NCBI GenBank assembly: GCA_022592445.1
Contig: JABYQR010000036.1
Coordinates: 62,001-126,000 of the forward strand
Direction of reading: 5' to 3'
Source: Cytidiella melzeri
Lineage: Eukaryota > Basidiomycota > Agaricomycetes > Polyporales > Irpicaceae
DNA: 64,000 bases
Position numbers and translations under genes: made by a program. How positions within the stretch are numbered: position 1 is the first letter of the stretch; each line of letters starts with the position of its first letter. The notes beneath the pieces are model-generated. The model was not told the origin of the DNA. It did no database searches and was given only the letters and a program-made list of their open reading frames with translations. This document shows, one piece after another, positions 36,816-48,324 of this stretch.

Positions 36816-38816
36816 CTACCGGTAGACTCTGAAGAGGACGAAAGTGCAGAACGCCAGCATGGCAGCGAACAGATAGAATATCCTGCCTTCCTTCATTGGG
36901 TCACCTTGCGCCAACAAGTTGCGCAGAGGTAAAAAAACCAGGCCGACGAGAAAGTTGGCGGTCCCTGAACAAATAATCATGAAACGCCTACTGAGCCACG
37001 AAAAGGACAGCGGTATGGCTGAGAGACGTACAGTTCAAAGATAGGCCTACGGACGACAGTGCGGAAACAGCCTAAAGAAGAACGAATCAGCGGGTGGAGT
37101 CATTTATAGCAAGAATGGACTTACGTGTTTCGGAGAGACTTCTGGGATCATCACAAACGGTACTGGGCCAATACCGATTGCGAAAGACCTATGTGCATGT
37201 ATCAGTATCAACTGGCATGAACTGATAAAGCTCTACTCACGCTACAAAGCTGAGGATGGTGACGCTCGCAAGAGTCACTACGCCCGTGTTGAGGCCAAAG
37301 CCGACACCCAGCAGCGACAGAATCGCTCCTCCAGAAGAGAGTGATAGCAGTGTTTTACGTCCCAAACGCTAAGTGGAAGTAGTAAGAATGGATCATCTTC
37401 GGGGTAGGTAACACATACCTCGATCAAGAAGATAGGAGGGAATGTCATGAAGACATTGACGATTGTGATGCCAAGCGACACGAATGGTCCGATATCCGGG
37501 AGAGCTTTAGCTAGAATATCGTTGCTATAGTACAACACTCAACGTAGTGTCAGCACTAGCCAATACGTTCCTATACTTGGCACACCTGCGTTGACACCTG
37601 ATGAAATTGTCAGCTAGGTTCACGATATTCCGACGTCCATCAGCGTACCAGATAGCTGCTGGCAAAGCATAGCAAAGCAAACGATGATGAGAGGTTTCCG
37701 CAATTCCGCAGCAGTCAACAATTGCGGCAAGGAAACAGATGATTGATGTTCTTCGGGATCCTTGGGTTGGTCGTCCTCGTCCCGGTCTTGCTCTACATCA
37801 GCAAGCAAAGGATCCTGACTTTCTAACGAGTTCGGCACTATACAAGATGACCTCAACTTACAGCGAAACGGGGGTATCGGCTACTCACAATGACGAGGTA
37901 CTTCGATTACGGTCCACAACTTGCGAGATGCTGCTGCCTTTTCTTGCAAAAAGCCATGCCTATGAAGCCAGCTAGGGGATTCTACAATTGCTGGACTGCA
38001 AAGCAGCTGGAGAATGGAGAGCGCAGAGGAAAATACCAATACGATGCGCCATTCATGAGGAGTTGCCAAGCGCAAGCCCATTGCCTGGGTGACCATGATG
38101 CCAACGACGATGGCGAGTTGCGTGAGAACGCCTGCACAAGCGCAGAAGTTATGACACGGTTGCAAAGGTTTGTGTAGGGAGGACCTACCTACTGCACCTT
38201 GTATTTTCATGGGTGCAATCTCTGAGAGGAATATGGGGCCGACGCAGAGTCCGAAGCCTGCTCCGATACCAATGAGAACACTGCACATGGGACGTTCTTA
38301 GGTGCGAGGAACTGCCGGGCTCGGGGATGGTGCTTACCGTCCCAGTATCAAGGGGCTCAAAGACGCAGAAACACTCATGATGCCAGCACCAACGGCGAAC
38401 ATGGCGGCACTAGCACGCACCGCCCCCCTCCTCCCCCGGCGGTCCATGACGACGTTTGCGACCAAGCTTCCGAGAAGGCCACCCACAGTATAGACGGACG
38501 TCACGACTGAGAAGGTCGCGTCGGACATAGGGATGCAAGTCGGTAGACCATACTTTACGGGAATCTCGAATTCTGGGTCGGACCCGCGGCAGCTCAGCAC
38601 CGCTTGGATTTGGTTGAGAGCTGAGATGTGATACCCATACTACACAGACTTAGAGCCCTTGCAATGTGTCGATGACTGCGCTCATACCTGAGCGGGCGGA
38701 AGTCAGAGACATCAAATGAAGTTGTATCATAAACAAATCACCTGGAAGGATGTAACAAGGATCCAGAGGCAGGTAATCCACCCATAAGTGGTTAATGCCT
38801 GAGTGTTTGCTGACAT
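36816..38816 (-). CDS. MFS sugar transporter (Vps73/HXT-like)
   Basis: Starts MSANTQALTTYGWITCLWIL (ATG at 38816) and ends FCTFVLFRVYR with TAG at 36816, with about nine short introns. Sugar-porter features: YGYHISALNQIQAVL in the first membrane helix, the loop motif DRRGRRGA after helix 2, SEIAPMKIQGAVG after helix 4, a PESPSWL-related VESPSWLHRHG, and LRKPLIIVCFAMLCQQLSG at the start of the second half. Twelve membrane spans are expected. It resembles vacuolar or ER-associated sugar porters of the Vps73 type, but the substrate is not determined by sequence. An acidic insertion (ADVEQDRDEDDQPKDPEEHQ) sits in the central loop. Confidence 0.87.
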
Positions 38817-38817
38817 T

Positions 38818-38988
38818 TCAGCACCACGGCGTTCAGAAACTGGGCCTGCGAATTGTACGAAGAGTCGGTCGTGGTGAACGGTGCAGTTGGACTGACGCCG
38901 ATCAATCTGTGGGGGCACCAAGTTTGGTTTCAAAACCTGACTCTCAACGACGACATCCTCTCTTGTACCGGTACCACCACCATCGAAG
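38818..38988 (+). pseudogene. Orphan coding-like exon fragment on the opposite strand to the MFS start
   Basis: Immediately upstream of the MFS ATG the plus strand reads RNWACELYEESVVVNGAVGL and continues TPINLWGHQVWFQNLTLNDD to about 38988, preceded by TTTCAG, a good acceptor. It stops where repeat-like sequence starts (38990). I do not recognise the family. It may be a truncated exon of a gene destroyed by the repeats to its right, or chance. Confidence 0.3.
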
Positions 38989-38999
38989 ATAAGCGCCCA

Positions 39000-40373
39000 T
39001 GACAACTCCTTCGACGCACGACGTACCTATGGCGACAGCAGCGCGAACGAAGTCCAATTCGCATACAGTTGGACCCGTTCGAAGGGCGGGCTCTGTTGAG
39101 CCCTTTGAACCATACGGGAGCAGACCTAACAAGTCTGCGCCCAAATCTTTGACCTCGAAAGAGGCCCCTGCTCTGCAGGACCCCGAGGCCTCTAGTGGTG
39201 CAACTGCTAGAGGCCTCAACCCAATCCCTGAGAGCTCCACCGCCCCTGCGCATAGCTTGGGTGCTGACTTGCACGGGATTCATCTTCATGCCCCCCAGGC
39301 CTCTGTGACTATTGTCCAGACCTTGCAGGCAAATGAGGTGCCACTGCAGGTAAGCATACGCACCCCCAAATCGTCTATTGATCCACGTGCCCATCATTTG
39401 ATGGACATGAGGATTGCTTCTGCGCAACATGGGACTGTGCTCATTTTTGTGTTTTGAATTCAGATTCCGACATTGATCCATGCTGTTCCAGCCAGGTCTA
39501 ATCCTTTCCAAGGGCGAACACGCACTAGTGAGCCTGAGGACAGAAACCAATTGCAGAGAACCGAGGGGGAATCATTCCTCCAGGTGTTTGTATGCAGAGG
39601 CGAGAGCACAGTGGGTGACATTCTGGACCATGTCATTGAGTTGCTCAATAAAATCGTTGTGGTGGCCCCTAGTTGGGATCTGTCCGGCGCATTCTTCGCA
39701 GAACTGCCTGTAGGTAGGTGGGAATTTGCTCGCAATCACATTGTGGGTCTGTTACAGATGGTGACAGACCACTTTGAGGTGTACTTCCAGAAGTGGGATT
39801 CTGCTTCCCCTTCTCTCCTCATTGTGTCCACTCAGGCGCACCAAAACATTGAGGCCTCAACATTTATTTGAGGCACGGTGTTACATGGCATCTAGTGTCA
39901 GTCAGATCTGCTCTGACATGGCCAAATTGCGCAGTGAGCAAAAGCTCAGGTTCCAACAGGAACAAATGGAGGTGGATGACGAGGCTTTGCCGTTGTATGC
40001 CCACCCGACAAAAGCGTCAGCAGCCAAGGAATCTGGTCCCAAGGCCAAAAAGACGCTCGATTCAATTTGTGTTGCTCTCGTTCGTGCCTCTCGAAGAGAG
40101 AGTGGCAGTGCAGTGAGTGATGTGATGACTTCTGCGGACGAGGGTGGTGCTGCCTCGGAAACCGAAGAGATTATGACACCAGAAGCCAGAAAGAGCTACA
40201 CCAATGCCACCAAAGCAAAGAGAAAGGACAAGGCGCCAGCCAAGTCTCTGTTTGAGGGTATGTACCCATCTGTCGGGTTGAATTATTGTCAACGCCAAGC
40301 AGCGGCTGACAAGAAGGCAGCTGCTTCTGCTTCCACCTCAACAACTGCTCCTCCTGCCTCAGTGGGAGCGTGA
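39000..40373 (+). other. Repeat-associated reading frames of unknown function
   Basis: A frame from 39000 (MTTPSTHDVP) could be spliced over 39350-39463 to IPTLIHAVPARSNPF and ends at 39871. A second ends TTAPPASVGA at 40373 and is rich in Lys, Ala and Ser, with a QEQMEVDDEALPL block. No catalytic domain is visible. The position, between a disrupted gene edge and LTR-like sequences, suggests gag-type or other transposon sequence. Confidence 0.35.
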
Positions 40374-40439
40374 CATGGATAGTCCAACAGAGACCGGATT
40401 TTTCCATCACAGTCACCAGTTTACAGCATCAGGCGCGTA

Positions 40440-41000
40440 TTTAGAGTGCTTATTTTCCAGCTAGAACTATTACCGGACCTAACCCTAACCTGGGTCACGT
40501 GACATCCTGCCTTATTTATCAATAGTCCAGACCCAAACCCTAGACTCAATCTGGAGCGGTTCCAGATCACCCTAGGCTATTGTTCTATTGTTTCCCTTCT
40601 ATTGTCAGGGATACTTCAGGGATTCCCCCAGTTCTTATTGTCCTATTGTCTTCTGTCTATTGTCTTCTGTCTATTGTTAGGGATTCCCCCAGTTTCTATT
40701 GTTCTATTGTTCCTGTTCTATTGTTCTAGTTCTATTGTTCTATGTACCCTGGTCCCTGATTGTTACCCTGGTCCCTTATTGTTCTATTGTTACTCCAGCC
40801 CCACAGTTACTCCAGTCTCTAGTGTGGGAACTTGTGCACAGACCACCCAGCCACAGTATATATAGTAGACCTTACCCTCCCTAGCTCTGCATCTTGACCT
40901 CTCTGTCATTTGCACTGCTAGGTGAGTTACTGCATGTAACTTAGTATTATTCCTATTAACTCTGTCATTTGCACTGCTAGTATCCGGCCTCAGTGCCTGC
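40440..41000 (+). repeat. LTR-like promoter segment with pyrimidine-rich tandem motif
   Basis: 40575-40800 is dominated by CTATTGTTCTATTGT-type repeats. A TATA box (TATATATAG, 40856-40864) and a transcript-start-like pyrimidine region follow, then GGTGAGTTACTGCATGTAAC. TATA plus a short leader resembles a retroelement LTR, but no TG/CA termini or partner LTR were found. Confidence 0.35.
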
Positions 41001-41126
41001 TTGCCTGCTCATCATCGACTTTGACCTCGTTGTCGCTGTTGGAGATCTACCTCCTTCCTCTCTACTTCACTTCCTTGTTAGAGCTATCAGCATAGCAGCA
41101 GTCGCTTCACAACAGGGAGACGAGTC

Positions 41127-42390
41127 TTGGCAAGCGTTCGCGTGCGGACTCTACTCATAACACAGAGTGCCCTGACACTCCATCTACTGCAGCTCCGCCG
41201 ACAAAGAAGCTCAGGACTGCTGACAACTGGTTCAAGTTGCTCTCGGTGGAGATGGTTAACAACTTCGCCCTGGGATTACGTGTCTTGGGCCCTACAGCCA
41301 TTGACTTTAGCATCGACCAGATGTTAGCCACTGGTCAACAAATGGGCTCCTTCGGTTTCCCAATTGAAGTGTCCTCCCAATCCATCCCTCCCCCTCCTGC
41401 TCTGGTAAACTTCCCTGCAAATGCTTCCGCAGGACAGGGTGCGAGTGCACCGGCAGTATGAGACAAGGGTAAGGGAAAAATTGTTGTCCCAGGTACCCAT
41501 CCTACAAGCGACACCAAACCAGATGCAAGAGCAAATCTTGTATGTGAGCCTAAGCCCAAGGCCCCCTTTTCCATGCTCCTTGGCCTCCAGAGTCAAAGAC
41601 TACGGTGGTCATCACATCTGACCAGTCTGCTGACGAGAGGTCAATCTGCAAGGAAGAGAAAGTTCGAGCCATTGTGGCCCGGCTTTATCATAGCTGGCAG
41701 GTGGCTGAGCATGGGAAGAAGGGAGGCACAATGTCCACCTTCCAACCAAGGTTGACTCCTGTTATCAGAATATTGCCGGTTATATTCTATCCTCCCCCTA
41801 CCCACCCCCCCGGTCCTCATGGTGCACATGTACACTTCAATGGCGGAACTTGTGATCCAAGCTTGCCCAAGCAAGGGTCTATCAATTCAGGACATCTTTG
41901 AGGAGGTGTCAAAGCATAACCCTGAGGTTTTCCAGCACATGGTCCTGTCGAACTACACCCCCGTTGCGTTCTGGGGTGCTGGTTACAAGAAAGGCTCTCC
42001 AGGGCTCCTCCATATCTTTGTGTATGACGTTGGTGGCAAGGTTGCCCAGCATCTCATTCAGGAGAAGGTAACAATTGGCTCAAAAAAGTGCTTGTTAGTA
42101 CTTGCTCAGTCGACAGCTCGTACTGCGATGTGCACCCACTGCCATCGTATTGGACACTAGAGGGACCAGTGCAAAAATGGAGTGTTTGAGTGGTGCAAGG
42201 TCTGCCCAGCGAACCACACGACAGAGGATCATAACGTGGTTGCTCCTTGCTGTATCCCCACAAGGGAGAGGCTCCAGACAGAAAGGTGGACGTGTCCGAG
42301 CGACCACTGGATCTGTGCGAATTGTGGTAAAACTGGCCACGGATGTCACAGATTTTCAATATTTCTACAAGACTTGCCTTACCAGGCAAC
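41127..42390 (+). pseudogene. Gag/ORF1-like remnant with CCHC zinc knuckles
   Basis: Fragments in changing frames: LLSVEMVNNFALGLRVLGPT (41237-41300), HMYTSMAELVIQACPSKGLS onward (from 41825), PGLLHIFVYDVGGKVAQHLI (~42000-42060), then MCTHCHRIGH followed by a TAG at 42158-42160, CKVCPANHTTEDHN, and CANCGKTGHGCHRF. The Cys-x2-Cys-x4-His knuckles after a gag-like domain are typical of retroelement nucleocapsid or LINE ORF1 proteins. Stops and frame changes show it is dead. Confidence 0.55.
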
Positions 42391-42399
42391 GGTATTATT

Positions 42400-43030
42400 G
42401 GGAATAGTTAAGCGCTTGTCAAGCGCTTATCCAGCGCTTATCCAGCGCTTATTCCGGCACTTATTCTCAGTGCCTATCCATTGATGCGCTGATGCGCCTC
42501 CTGTCTCTGATGCGCTGATGCGCTCCTTTCCTTATCTGTGTATCACATGATGGAACTCTCTGGAACCTTGTTGAACATGCTGGAACTATGATGTCATAGT
42601 ATAGAACATTCCATTAGATGATGTCATAGTTCTTAGAACCTTCTGGAAAAGTCTAGCCTTGTCTTAGAACAAGCTAGAACAAGTCTAGCCTTGGAGCTGG
42701 GTCATGGGGTCAGGTCATGGGGACAATTGCTATTGGTTGATTATTGAAGTGGCACCACTAGGGCATAGGGCATGCTTAGTAAGGTAGATTACTTCGCTTA
42801 CTCATGTAGGTATTAGGGGTATCAGGGTAGTACCTGGGGTCCTCCCCTTCATGTATATATAGAGGCACTCCTGAGGGCATATCCCCTCAGTCTTATCCAC
42901 TCTGTTGAAAAAAGGACTACTCAGTACCCACCAGTACTTCGTTCACCATCACTCTAACTCTCTATCTCACACTATCTCCCCAAGTTTATCAACTTATCTG
43001 GTGAGTAGTAACCCTTACTGTTACAACGGA
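42400..43030 (+). repeat. LTR-like segment with short direct repeats
   Basis: Contains three to four copies of CAGCGCTTATC/AAGCGCTT (42409-42470), GATGCGCTGATGCGC twice (42483-42525) and CTAGAACAAG repeats. A TATA box (TATATATAG, 42855-42863) and the leader-like GGTGAGTAGTAACCC follow. The layout parallels the segment at 40440-41000. No terminal repeats are resolved. Confidence 0.35.
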
Positions 43031-43039
43031 CACTACTCG

Positions 43040-43424
43040 AATAGATGCTCAAGGTACTCAAAGCGAGGGGACAAGGCGTGCATGCAAGGCGTTGACCCGC
43101 CACTCAACTCTGTCGGGATGTCCCAGCTGTCCCATGCAAGGCTGGTTGTCAGTTGGACACAACACGACCAAGTCTGCTAATTGTGCCATTCGCACTCAGA
43201 AGAAGCGAGCCAAAAAGGCTGCAGCAGCTCTGATTGCAGCAAAGGATCATGAGGGGAATGTTCCCATGCACAAGTTGACCCCGGTTGCTGGCCCATTGAG
43301 ACAATGCAAGCACGTAAAGTCTGGGAGATACGAGGCATCGTTGGAAGTTGCAGAGACGTCTGAGGATGATGTTGAGATTGTTGGTATTGCCACCTCTGAG
43401 ATGGAGGATGGGCAGCATGAATAG
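43040..43424 (+). other. Small basic reading frame of unknown function
   Basis: Frame ending at 43424, with a CPSCPMQGWLSVGHNTTK block followed by a Lys/Ala-rich helix and an acidic C-terminus (EDDVEIVGIATSEMEDG). The Cys-x2-Cys start could be part of a zinc finger. It lies among retroelement debris, so a gag fragment is the likeliest reading. Confidence 0.3.
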
Positions 43425-43671
43425 CTGATAGCTCATTTGTAAAATGACCACTACTTCCTTTTTTATGTATTGTGACAACCGTAACATGATACCCAGAATG
43501 CCGAGCCCAATGATGGCAGAGCCCCCAACACCCATATACCGTGAGAGTCAAGTGTCACCCATGTGCTCTAGAGATCAATCACCTGACTTCTGGTTGGGTG
43601 CCCTTGAGTACAGAACGGCTGTTAAGACCGACTATTGTCAAGCAACAAGTTGTCAAGTCAGAACCCCTTGG

Positions 43672-44303
43672 TGTAACTACACACAAGCTTGAATGATAGT
43701 CTAGGCCACGCGGTCGCTGTCAAGCACAATGGCAGACAGATGATGAATCGATAGAAGCAATATTGATACGAAGTGGATAGACTGAGGTTCTAGCCCCATG
43801 TCTAGCGGCTATTTATACATGTTGACCTAACTACTTTTGGACCAGTCCAAAGTAGTGGTAGCAATTCGGAGGAATAGAAAGGAAGAACAATACACAGAGA
43901 ACAATAGCTGCTTTGGAAAGCCAATGGGAGAAAAGACCGTCAAGGTGCGGAAACAAGGGACAATAGAAAGGTGAGACATGAGGCAAAGATCAATAGAGAA
44001 GGGGTTGAACCCGAAACAGGAGATAGACGGGATTGGACTCAATGGAATGGTAACGGAGGTATAAAAAGGCCGAGGGTTGCACCAAGGAAATGGTAACCAA
44101 TCGGAGTTAGGTCCGAGGTTTGAATGGACACAGGGAGACAGCCAATGACATAATAGTCCGTGTTGAACGGAGGCGATGTGGATCAGGAAATGAAGGAAGA
44201 AGGACAAGTTTGATTGTCAAGGCAAATGTAAAGAAGATAACTAGTTATCAGGATATTCGAAGAAGTGAATAAAAATAATAGGGTGTGAAGACCATTCATA
44301 ACA
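43672..44303 (-). repeat. Ty3-type LTR (632 bp, minus orientation)
   Basis: On the minus strand a purine tract ATGGGGAGGTAA leads into TGTTATGAATGG, the LTR start (44303). The LTR carries TATAAATAGC (about 43810-43820) and ends GTAGTTACA at 43672. The GGGGAGGTAATGT junction is characteristic of basidiomycete Ty3/gypsy elements. The matching LTR and pol were not found, so this is an LTR with only a scrap of internal sequence. Confidence 0.6.
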
Positions 44304-44314
44304 TTACCTCCCCA

Positions 44315-45010
44315 TTAAGACTTGTTGTTTGCAAGTGTTGCTTCTTCGTCACTAAGTGGAGTCAAGGGTGAAGGAGGAGACTCCGGTGTGGTGTCATTGT
44401 CTTCAACAAGGGCAGGCACTGTCCTTAGTCTGGTCAATGGAGCGTTGGCAGAAGTAGGAGCTGGTGGTCTCGGAGGTGGTGTGGGAGTAGGTGAAGTCAT
44501 GTGACATTGTTGACAAGGGTGTTCGACCTGCGGCTCATTTTCTGCTCTGGACCAAGCGAGACAAGGATGTGGGACTCAGTAGTAATGAGTGTTGGCCCAG
44601 TCATTGATAGACGCTGCTTCGTGTCGTATGATTGTAGTGCAAAGACGAAGATCCCAATCCCTTCAAAGTTGCTCCAGTCATGCCAACCATTCCCCCAAGA
44701 TGAGATCAAATCAAGACCGCGGTACTTGTTGATCCTGAGAGGCGACGAGCTGTTGAACCATTTGTTTGGTGGCGGCTATCTCGAGTGGAAGGCATGGAGT
44801 AGTGATTGTCCTAGCATGGAGAAATTCTCGGTCTCGTACTGCCTGTAGCCATGGCCCTTCACAGTCCAGTTCATTTGCTCGGTTGCCAAAGACAGGGGAA
44901 GTTGTTGATGGAAAACCATGAGAAACAACTGGGTGCTATTCTGAATGGTAGCATTGGCCCAGTCAGGTCGATCTCCAGGCATGGTAGTGTATTCAACAAT
45001 TGGCAAAGGT
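44315..45010 (-). other. Reading frames adjoining the Ty3-type LTR
   Basis: Next to the LTR a proline-rich tail ends SPPSPLTPLSDEEATLANNK with a stop just before the purine tract, as the end of a retroelement polyprotein would. Further upstream are MISSWGNGWHDWSNFEGIGI (44497-44709) and RPDWANATIQNSTQLFLMVF (44776-45006). They belong to an unidentified protein, in different frames, without integrase or RT motifs. Confidence 0.4.
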
Positions 45011-45149
45011 GTAAACGTGCGAGCATGGTTGATAGGGTCAGGAATGTTGAACCATTGATCAATGAAGCCATTGTGGTAACAACAGATACGTCGAAAGGCA
45101 GGGTTGTGTGTGCTGCTAAGACCTAACAGCGCTGTCAGACCTCTGAGTA

Positions 45150-45350
45150 CCTAAGACACAAGCGTTGAGCGAGTGAGCCCAAGGTGCAAAGGAAGAGAGT
45201 ACAATGGTAATATAACTGTACCTAAGACACAAGCGTCAAGCAAGTGAGCTAAGTACAAAGTCAGCATATGTACATACTGCAAGTGCAAGGGAGACAAGCT
45301 TACCCCAAGGTGCAAAGGAAGAGAGCACAATGGGGGGGAAAGAGAGGAAT
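45150..45350. repeat. Interrupted direct repeats
   Basis: GTACCTAAGACACAAGCGT plus AGC.AGTGAGC occurs at 45149 and again at ~45219. CCCAAGGTGCAAAGGAAGAG occurs at ~45178 and ~45304. The order is kept with ~70-125 bp spacing, indicating a local duplication. Confidence 0.6.
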
Positions 45351-45639
45351 GAGATGAACTCTTATAGTACAACGAGAGACAGCTCGAAAAGGAAATGATA
45401 ATTAAGAAAGCTGTGTCCGCGGGAATGAGGCTACGCTACCATGTGATTCATATAGAATGAGAACAATAAAAAGAACAAGGTAACCATGTCCCTGAGCGAG
45501 AGCTGGAAATATCAATACTCATACCTTTCAAACAGATCTTGATACTTAGCTGCATTGGGTAATTCATGCAGTGTGATCTTGTACCTGGGAAGTAAGTACT
45601 TGCTGATGGTGACTGTCCACGACCTCGGCCATTATGACG

Positions 45640-45820
45640 TTATTTATGGGTATTTATCCGAAGTTGCAAACATCACAATATTGTGATTTTTCATGTCACA
45701 ATCATGGTTTCTACCGGTGTATTCGCAAACACGCGATCAAAAAACAAGAAACCATGATTGTGACATGAAAAATCACGAAATTGTGATGTTCGCGACTTCA
45801 AATGAATACCCATAAATAAT
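45640..45820. mobile_element. Foldback (hairpin) element of ~180 bp
   Basis: Two arms of roughly 75 bp around a ~35-bp loop. The left arm contains TTATTTATGGGTATTTAT and TCATGTCACAATCATGGTTT; the right arm is its reverse complement with scattered mismatches. The loop holds ACCGGTGTATTCGCAAACACG. It abuts the next inverted-repeat element at 45821. Confidence 0.75.
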
Positions 45821-46563
45821 ATGAAGTTATTTTTGGGTTTTTATCAAGAAACCACTCGTTTGCACAGTCACAATGGGCGAAACGAGGGCGTGAATGAGGA
45901 TTTGTGACGTGGTCACGGTTTCACTTTTGCGAATCGAGTCCACGGTCCTCACCATCAAGCGTCTATTTGCGCGAGTTTTGATGGGAGACCAAATATGGGG
46001 GTTGAGCCGCCCGAGCGGCGGGGCCCTCTTGGTAGTAAAAAGGCTTTGCAAGCTCACTGTGCAGCTGAATTCCCCCAGTACAGAATTAACACACCTGTAA
46101 TGTATAGTAGTATACTAATGCAACAATCTCATTGTCACTGGAGCCATGGAGCTACTGGAATTCATTGCTTTATTGATCTCCAAGTGCTTTATAACAGGTT
46201 ATGGGTGTTGCTGCACAAATTGAACATTACATAGTAGGAGAAGAGAATTACAATGATTGCTCAATCCTATTATTCTATAGCTATGTGAAGATTTGTGTCC
46301 TAGAAATCCTTCCTGGATGCTGGGGAGAAGCGTGGGAGACCGAACTTGCCAATTGAGGAAAGCAGCGGCATGTTAAGCGCTATTGAAGCGCCCGAGTGTG
46401 ATGAGTGGTTTCTTGTTTTTTGTTCGCGTGTTTGCGAGTGCACCGGTCGAAACCATGATTGTGACATGAAAAATCACAAAATTGTGACGTTCGCCACTTC
46501 GAATAAATACCCATAAATAACGTCATAAAATAACGTCATAAAAAACCCAAAAATAACTTCATA
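45821..46563. mobile_element. ~740-bp inverted-repeat element with a nested foldback copy
   Basis: Starts ATGAAGTTATTTTTGGGTTT and ends with its reverse complement. Inside the right end, 46400-46530 contains a half-palindrome closely matching the hairpin element at 45640-45820 (CATGATTGTGACATGAAAAA). It interrupts the continuity of GTTTTTAT with CAAGAAACCACTC seen at the left end. No transposase is encoded; this looks like a MITE invaded by another MITE. Confidence 0.65.
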
Positions 46564-46794
46564 GGCCATGGCAAGGCTCGCATGCGCACAACTCATGATC
46601 AAGTATTTGCTACCACACCTGCATTCTTCACTCAAGTCGTCGAAATTCATGCATCGAAATTGACTTACGACACATTGGGTCAAGGCGTGAGAGGCTGTCC
46701 ATGCGGCATGAAGAGCGTGGTATTACAGCGGATTCCCTGGGTAGTCATTCTGTTGTCACCATAGTCGACCGCCACTGCTACCCTGACAGACACC

Positions 46795-48243
46795 ATGAAC
46801 ACACCATCGTTGGACAACCTCGCTACGGTGACGCGGTCATTCCCTGCGATCGACAATCACGCACACCCTTTGCTGAAGAGGGAATTCCGAAATAAATTCG
46901 CCTTCGAAGGACTCATCTCAGAGGCCACTGACGAGGCTCTGACTGTAGATGCCGTCCACACGCTCTCGTGTTTTAGAGCTACGCTGCAACTAAGCAAGCT
47001 GCTCAAAATCGAAGACGAACCGAGCTGGGACGCTGTCAAGAAGGCCCGCGGAGAGATGGACTACGAGCTGCTCTGTAGGTCTAACATGGAACAGGCGCAT
47101 ATCCAGTGCATACTCCTTGATGATGGGCTGGGTGGTGTATCTGAATTTGCCGAAAATCACTTGTGGCACAACAAATTCACAAGTAGCTCTAACAAACGCA
47201 TCCTCAGAGTGGAAGTACTCGCAGAGGTATGTCGCTCTTCGATGGACGCCCAATGCACATCTTATGATTGCTTCTAGAGTATATTGAAGAGACTTTTCAG
47301 TGAGAATGGTCACATCGGGCACGGCGACGATGCCTTCCGCAACGAACTCTACGATGCTCTCCGAAATGCAGCGACAGACCCAGACGTTGCCGGATTCAAG
47401 TCGATTGCATGCTACCGCACCGGCTTGAACGTCGGTACCAATATCATGTGGCTTGATGTCGCAGAGGCCTACAGGATGCTCCATTCTGCATACAAGGCGA
47501 CTGGGGCCGGGGACTTGCGGTTAGAGACGAAGCTCATCAACGACTTTGTTGTCAATGCGTCGCTTCAAGTCGCAGGAGAATGCGGAAAGCCAGGTCAACT
47601 GTCTTGCGCATATTATGTCTTCGCATATCTAACCAGAAATAACAGTGCAGTTCCACACTGGACTTGGAGACAGCGACATCACATTGGCCCTCTCCTCGCC
47701 TTCACACATGCAGCCCCTCATCAAAGCATACCCTAACACCAAGATTGTTCTCTTGCACTCAAGCTACCCTTATACTCGCGACGCAGGATACCTAACAGCC
47801 GTCTATCCTAACGTCTTTCTCGATTTTGGAGAGATATTTCCCTTTGTGAGCGCAGAAGGCCAACTTGCGGTCGTCAGGCAGATGTTAGAGTTGTGTCCTA
47901 CGAACAAGATCTTGTGGTCAAGTGAGTGACTTCGGCCACAAGTCGACTGTATCAGATAGTCTGACAAATTTGGAGTAGCGGACGGGCATTGGTGGCCCGA
48001 GTCTTACTATCTCGGTGCGATTCAAGCTCGTGAGGCGCTTCTCAAAGTATGTCGCTGGTCATAGCGGCACTATGAGACTGCTAACCATGGACGCACGTGT
48101 AGGTCCTGGGCGAAACGGTCCTGCGCCAAGAGATGACAGAAGCACAGGCTATCACGGTCGTGAAAAATGCGTTATTCTACAACGCCAATAGAATATACAA
48201 CTTGGGCCTCGAACCTCGATGGTCTCTACCTTCAACAATATAG
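46795..48243 (+). CDS. FluG-type amidohydrolase (stand-alone)
   Basis: Exons 46795-47226, 47278-47593, 47646-47921, 47979-48046 and 48103-48243 give 410 residues. The N-terminal DNHAHP carries the metal-binding His-x-His of amidohydrolase-2 enzymes. Other landmarks: KPVQFHTGLGDSDI, VLLHSSYPYTRDAGYL, NVFLDFGEIFPFVS and WSSTDGHWWPESYYLG with the late Asp. This matches the amidohydrolase half of fungal FluG proteins, which elsewhere are fused to a glutamine-synthetase-like domain. Here the coding sequence stops after the amidohydrolase and the next gene is on the other strand. Cytosolic; substrate unknown. Confidence 0.88.
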
Positions 48244-48324
48244 AAGGGATGTATTATGGTTGTCATGTGTTCAGAGACAATGACCAGAAAGGGATAACTA
48301 CGAGAATTCCGAGTGAGTGCTACT

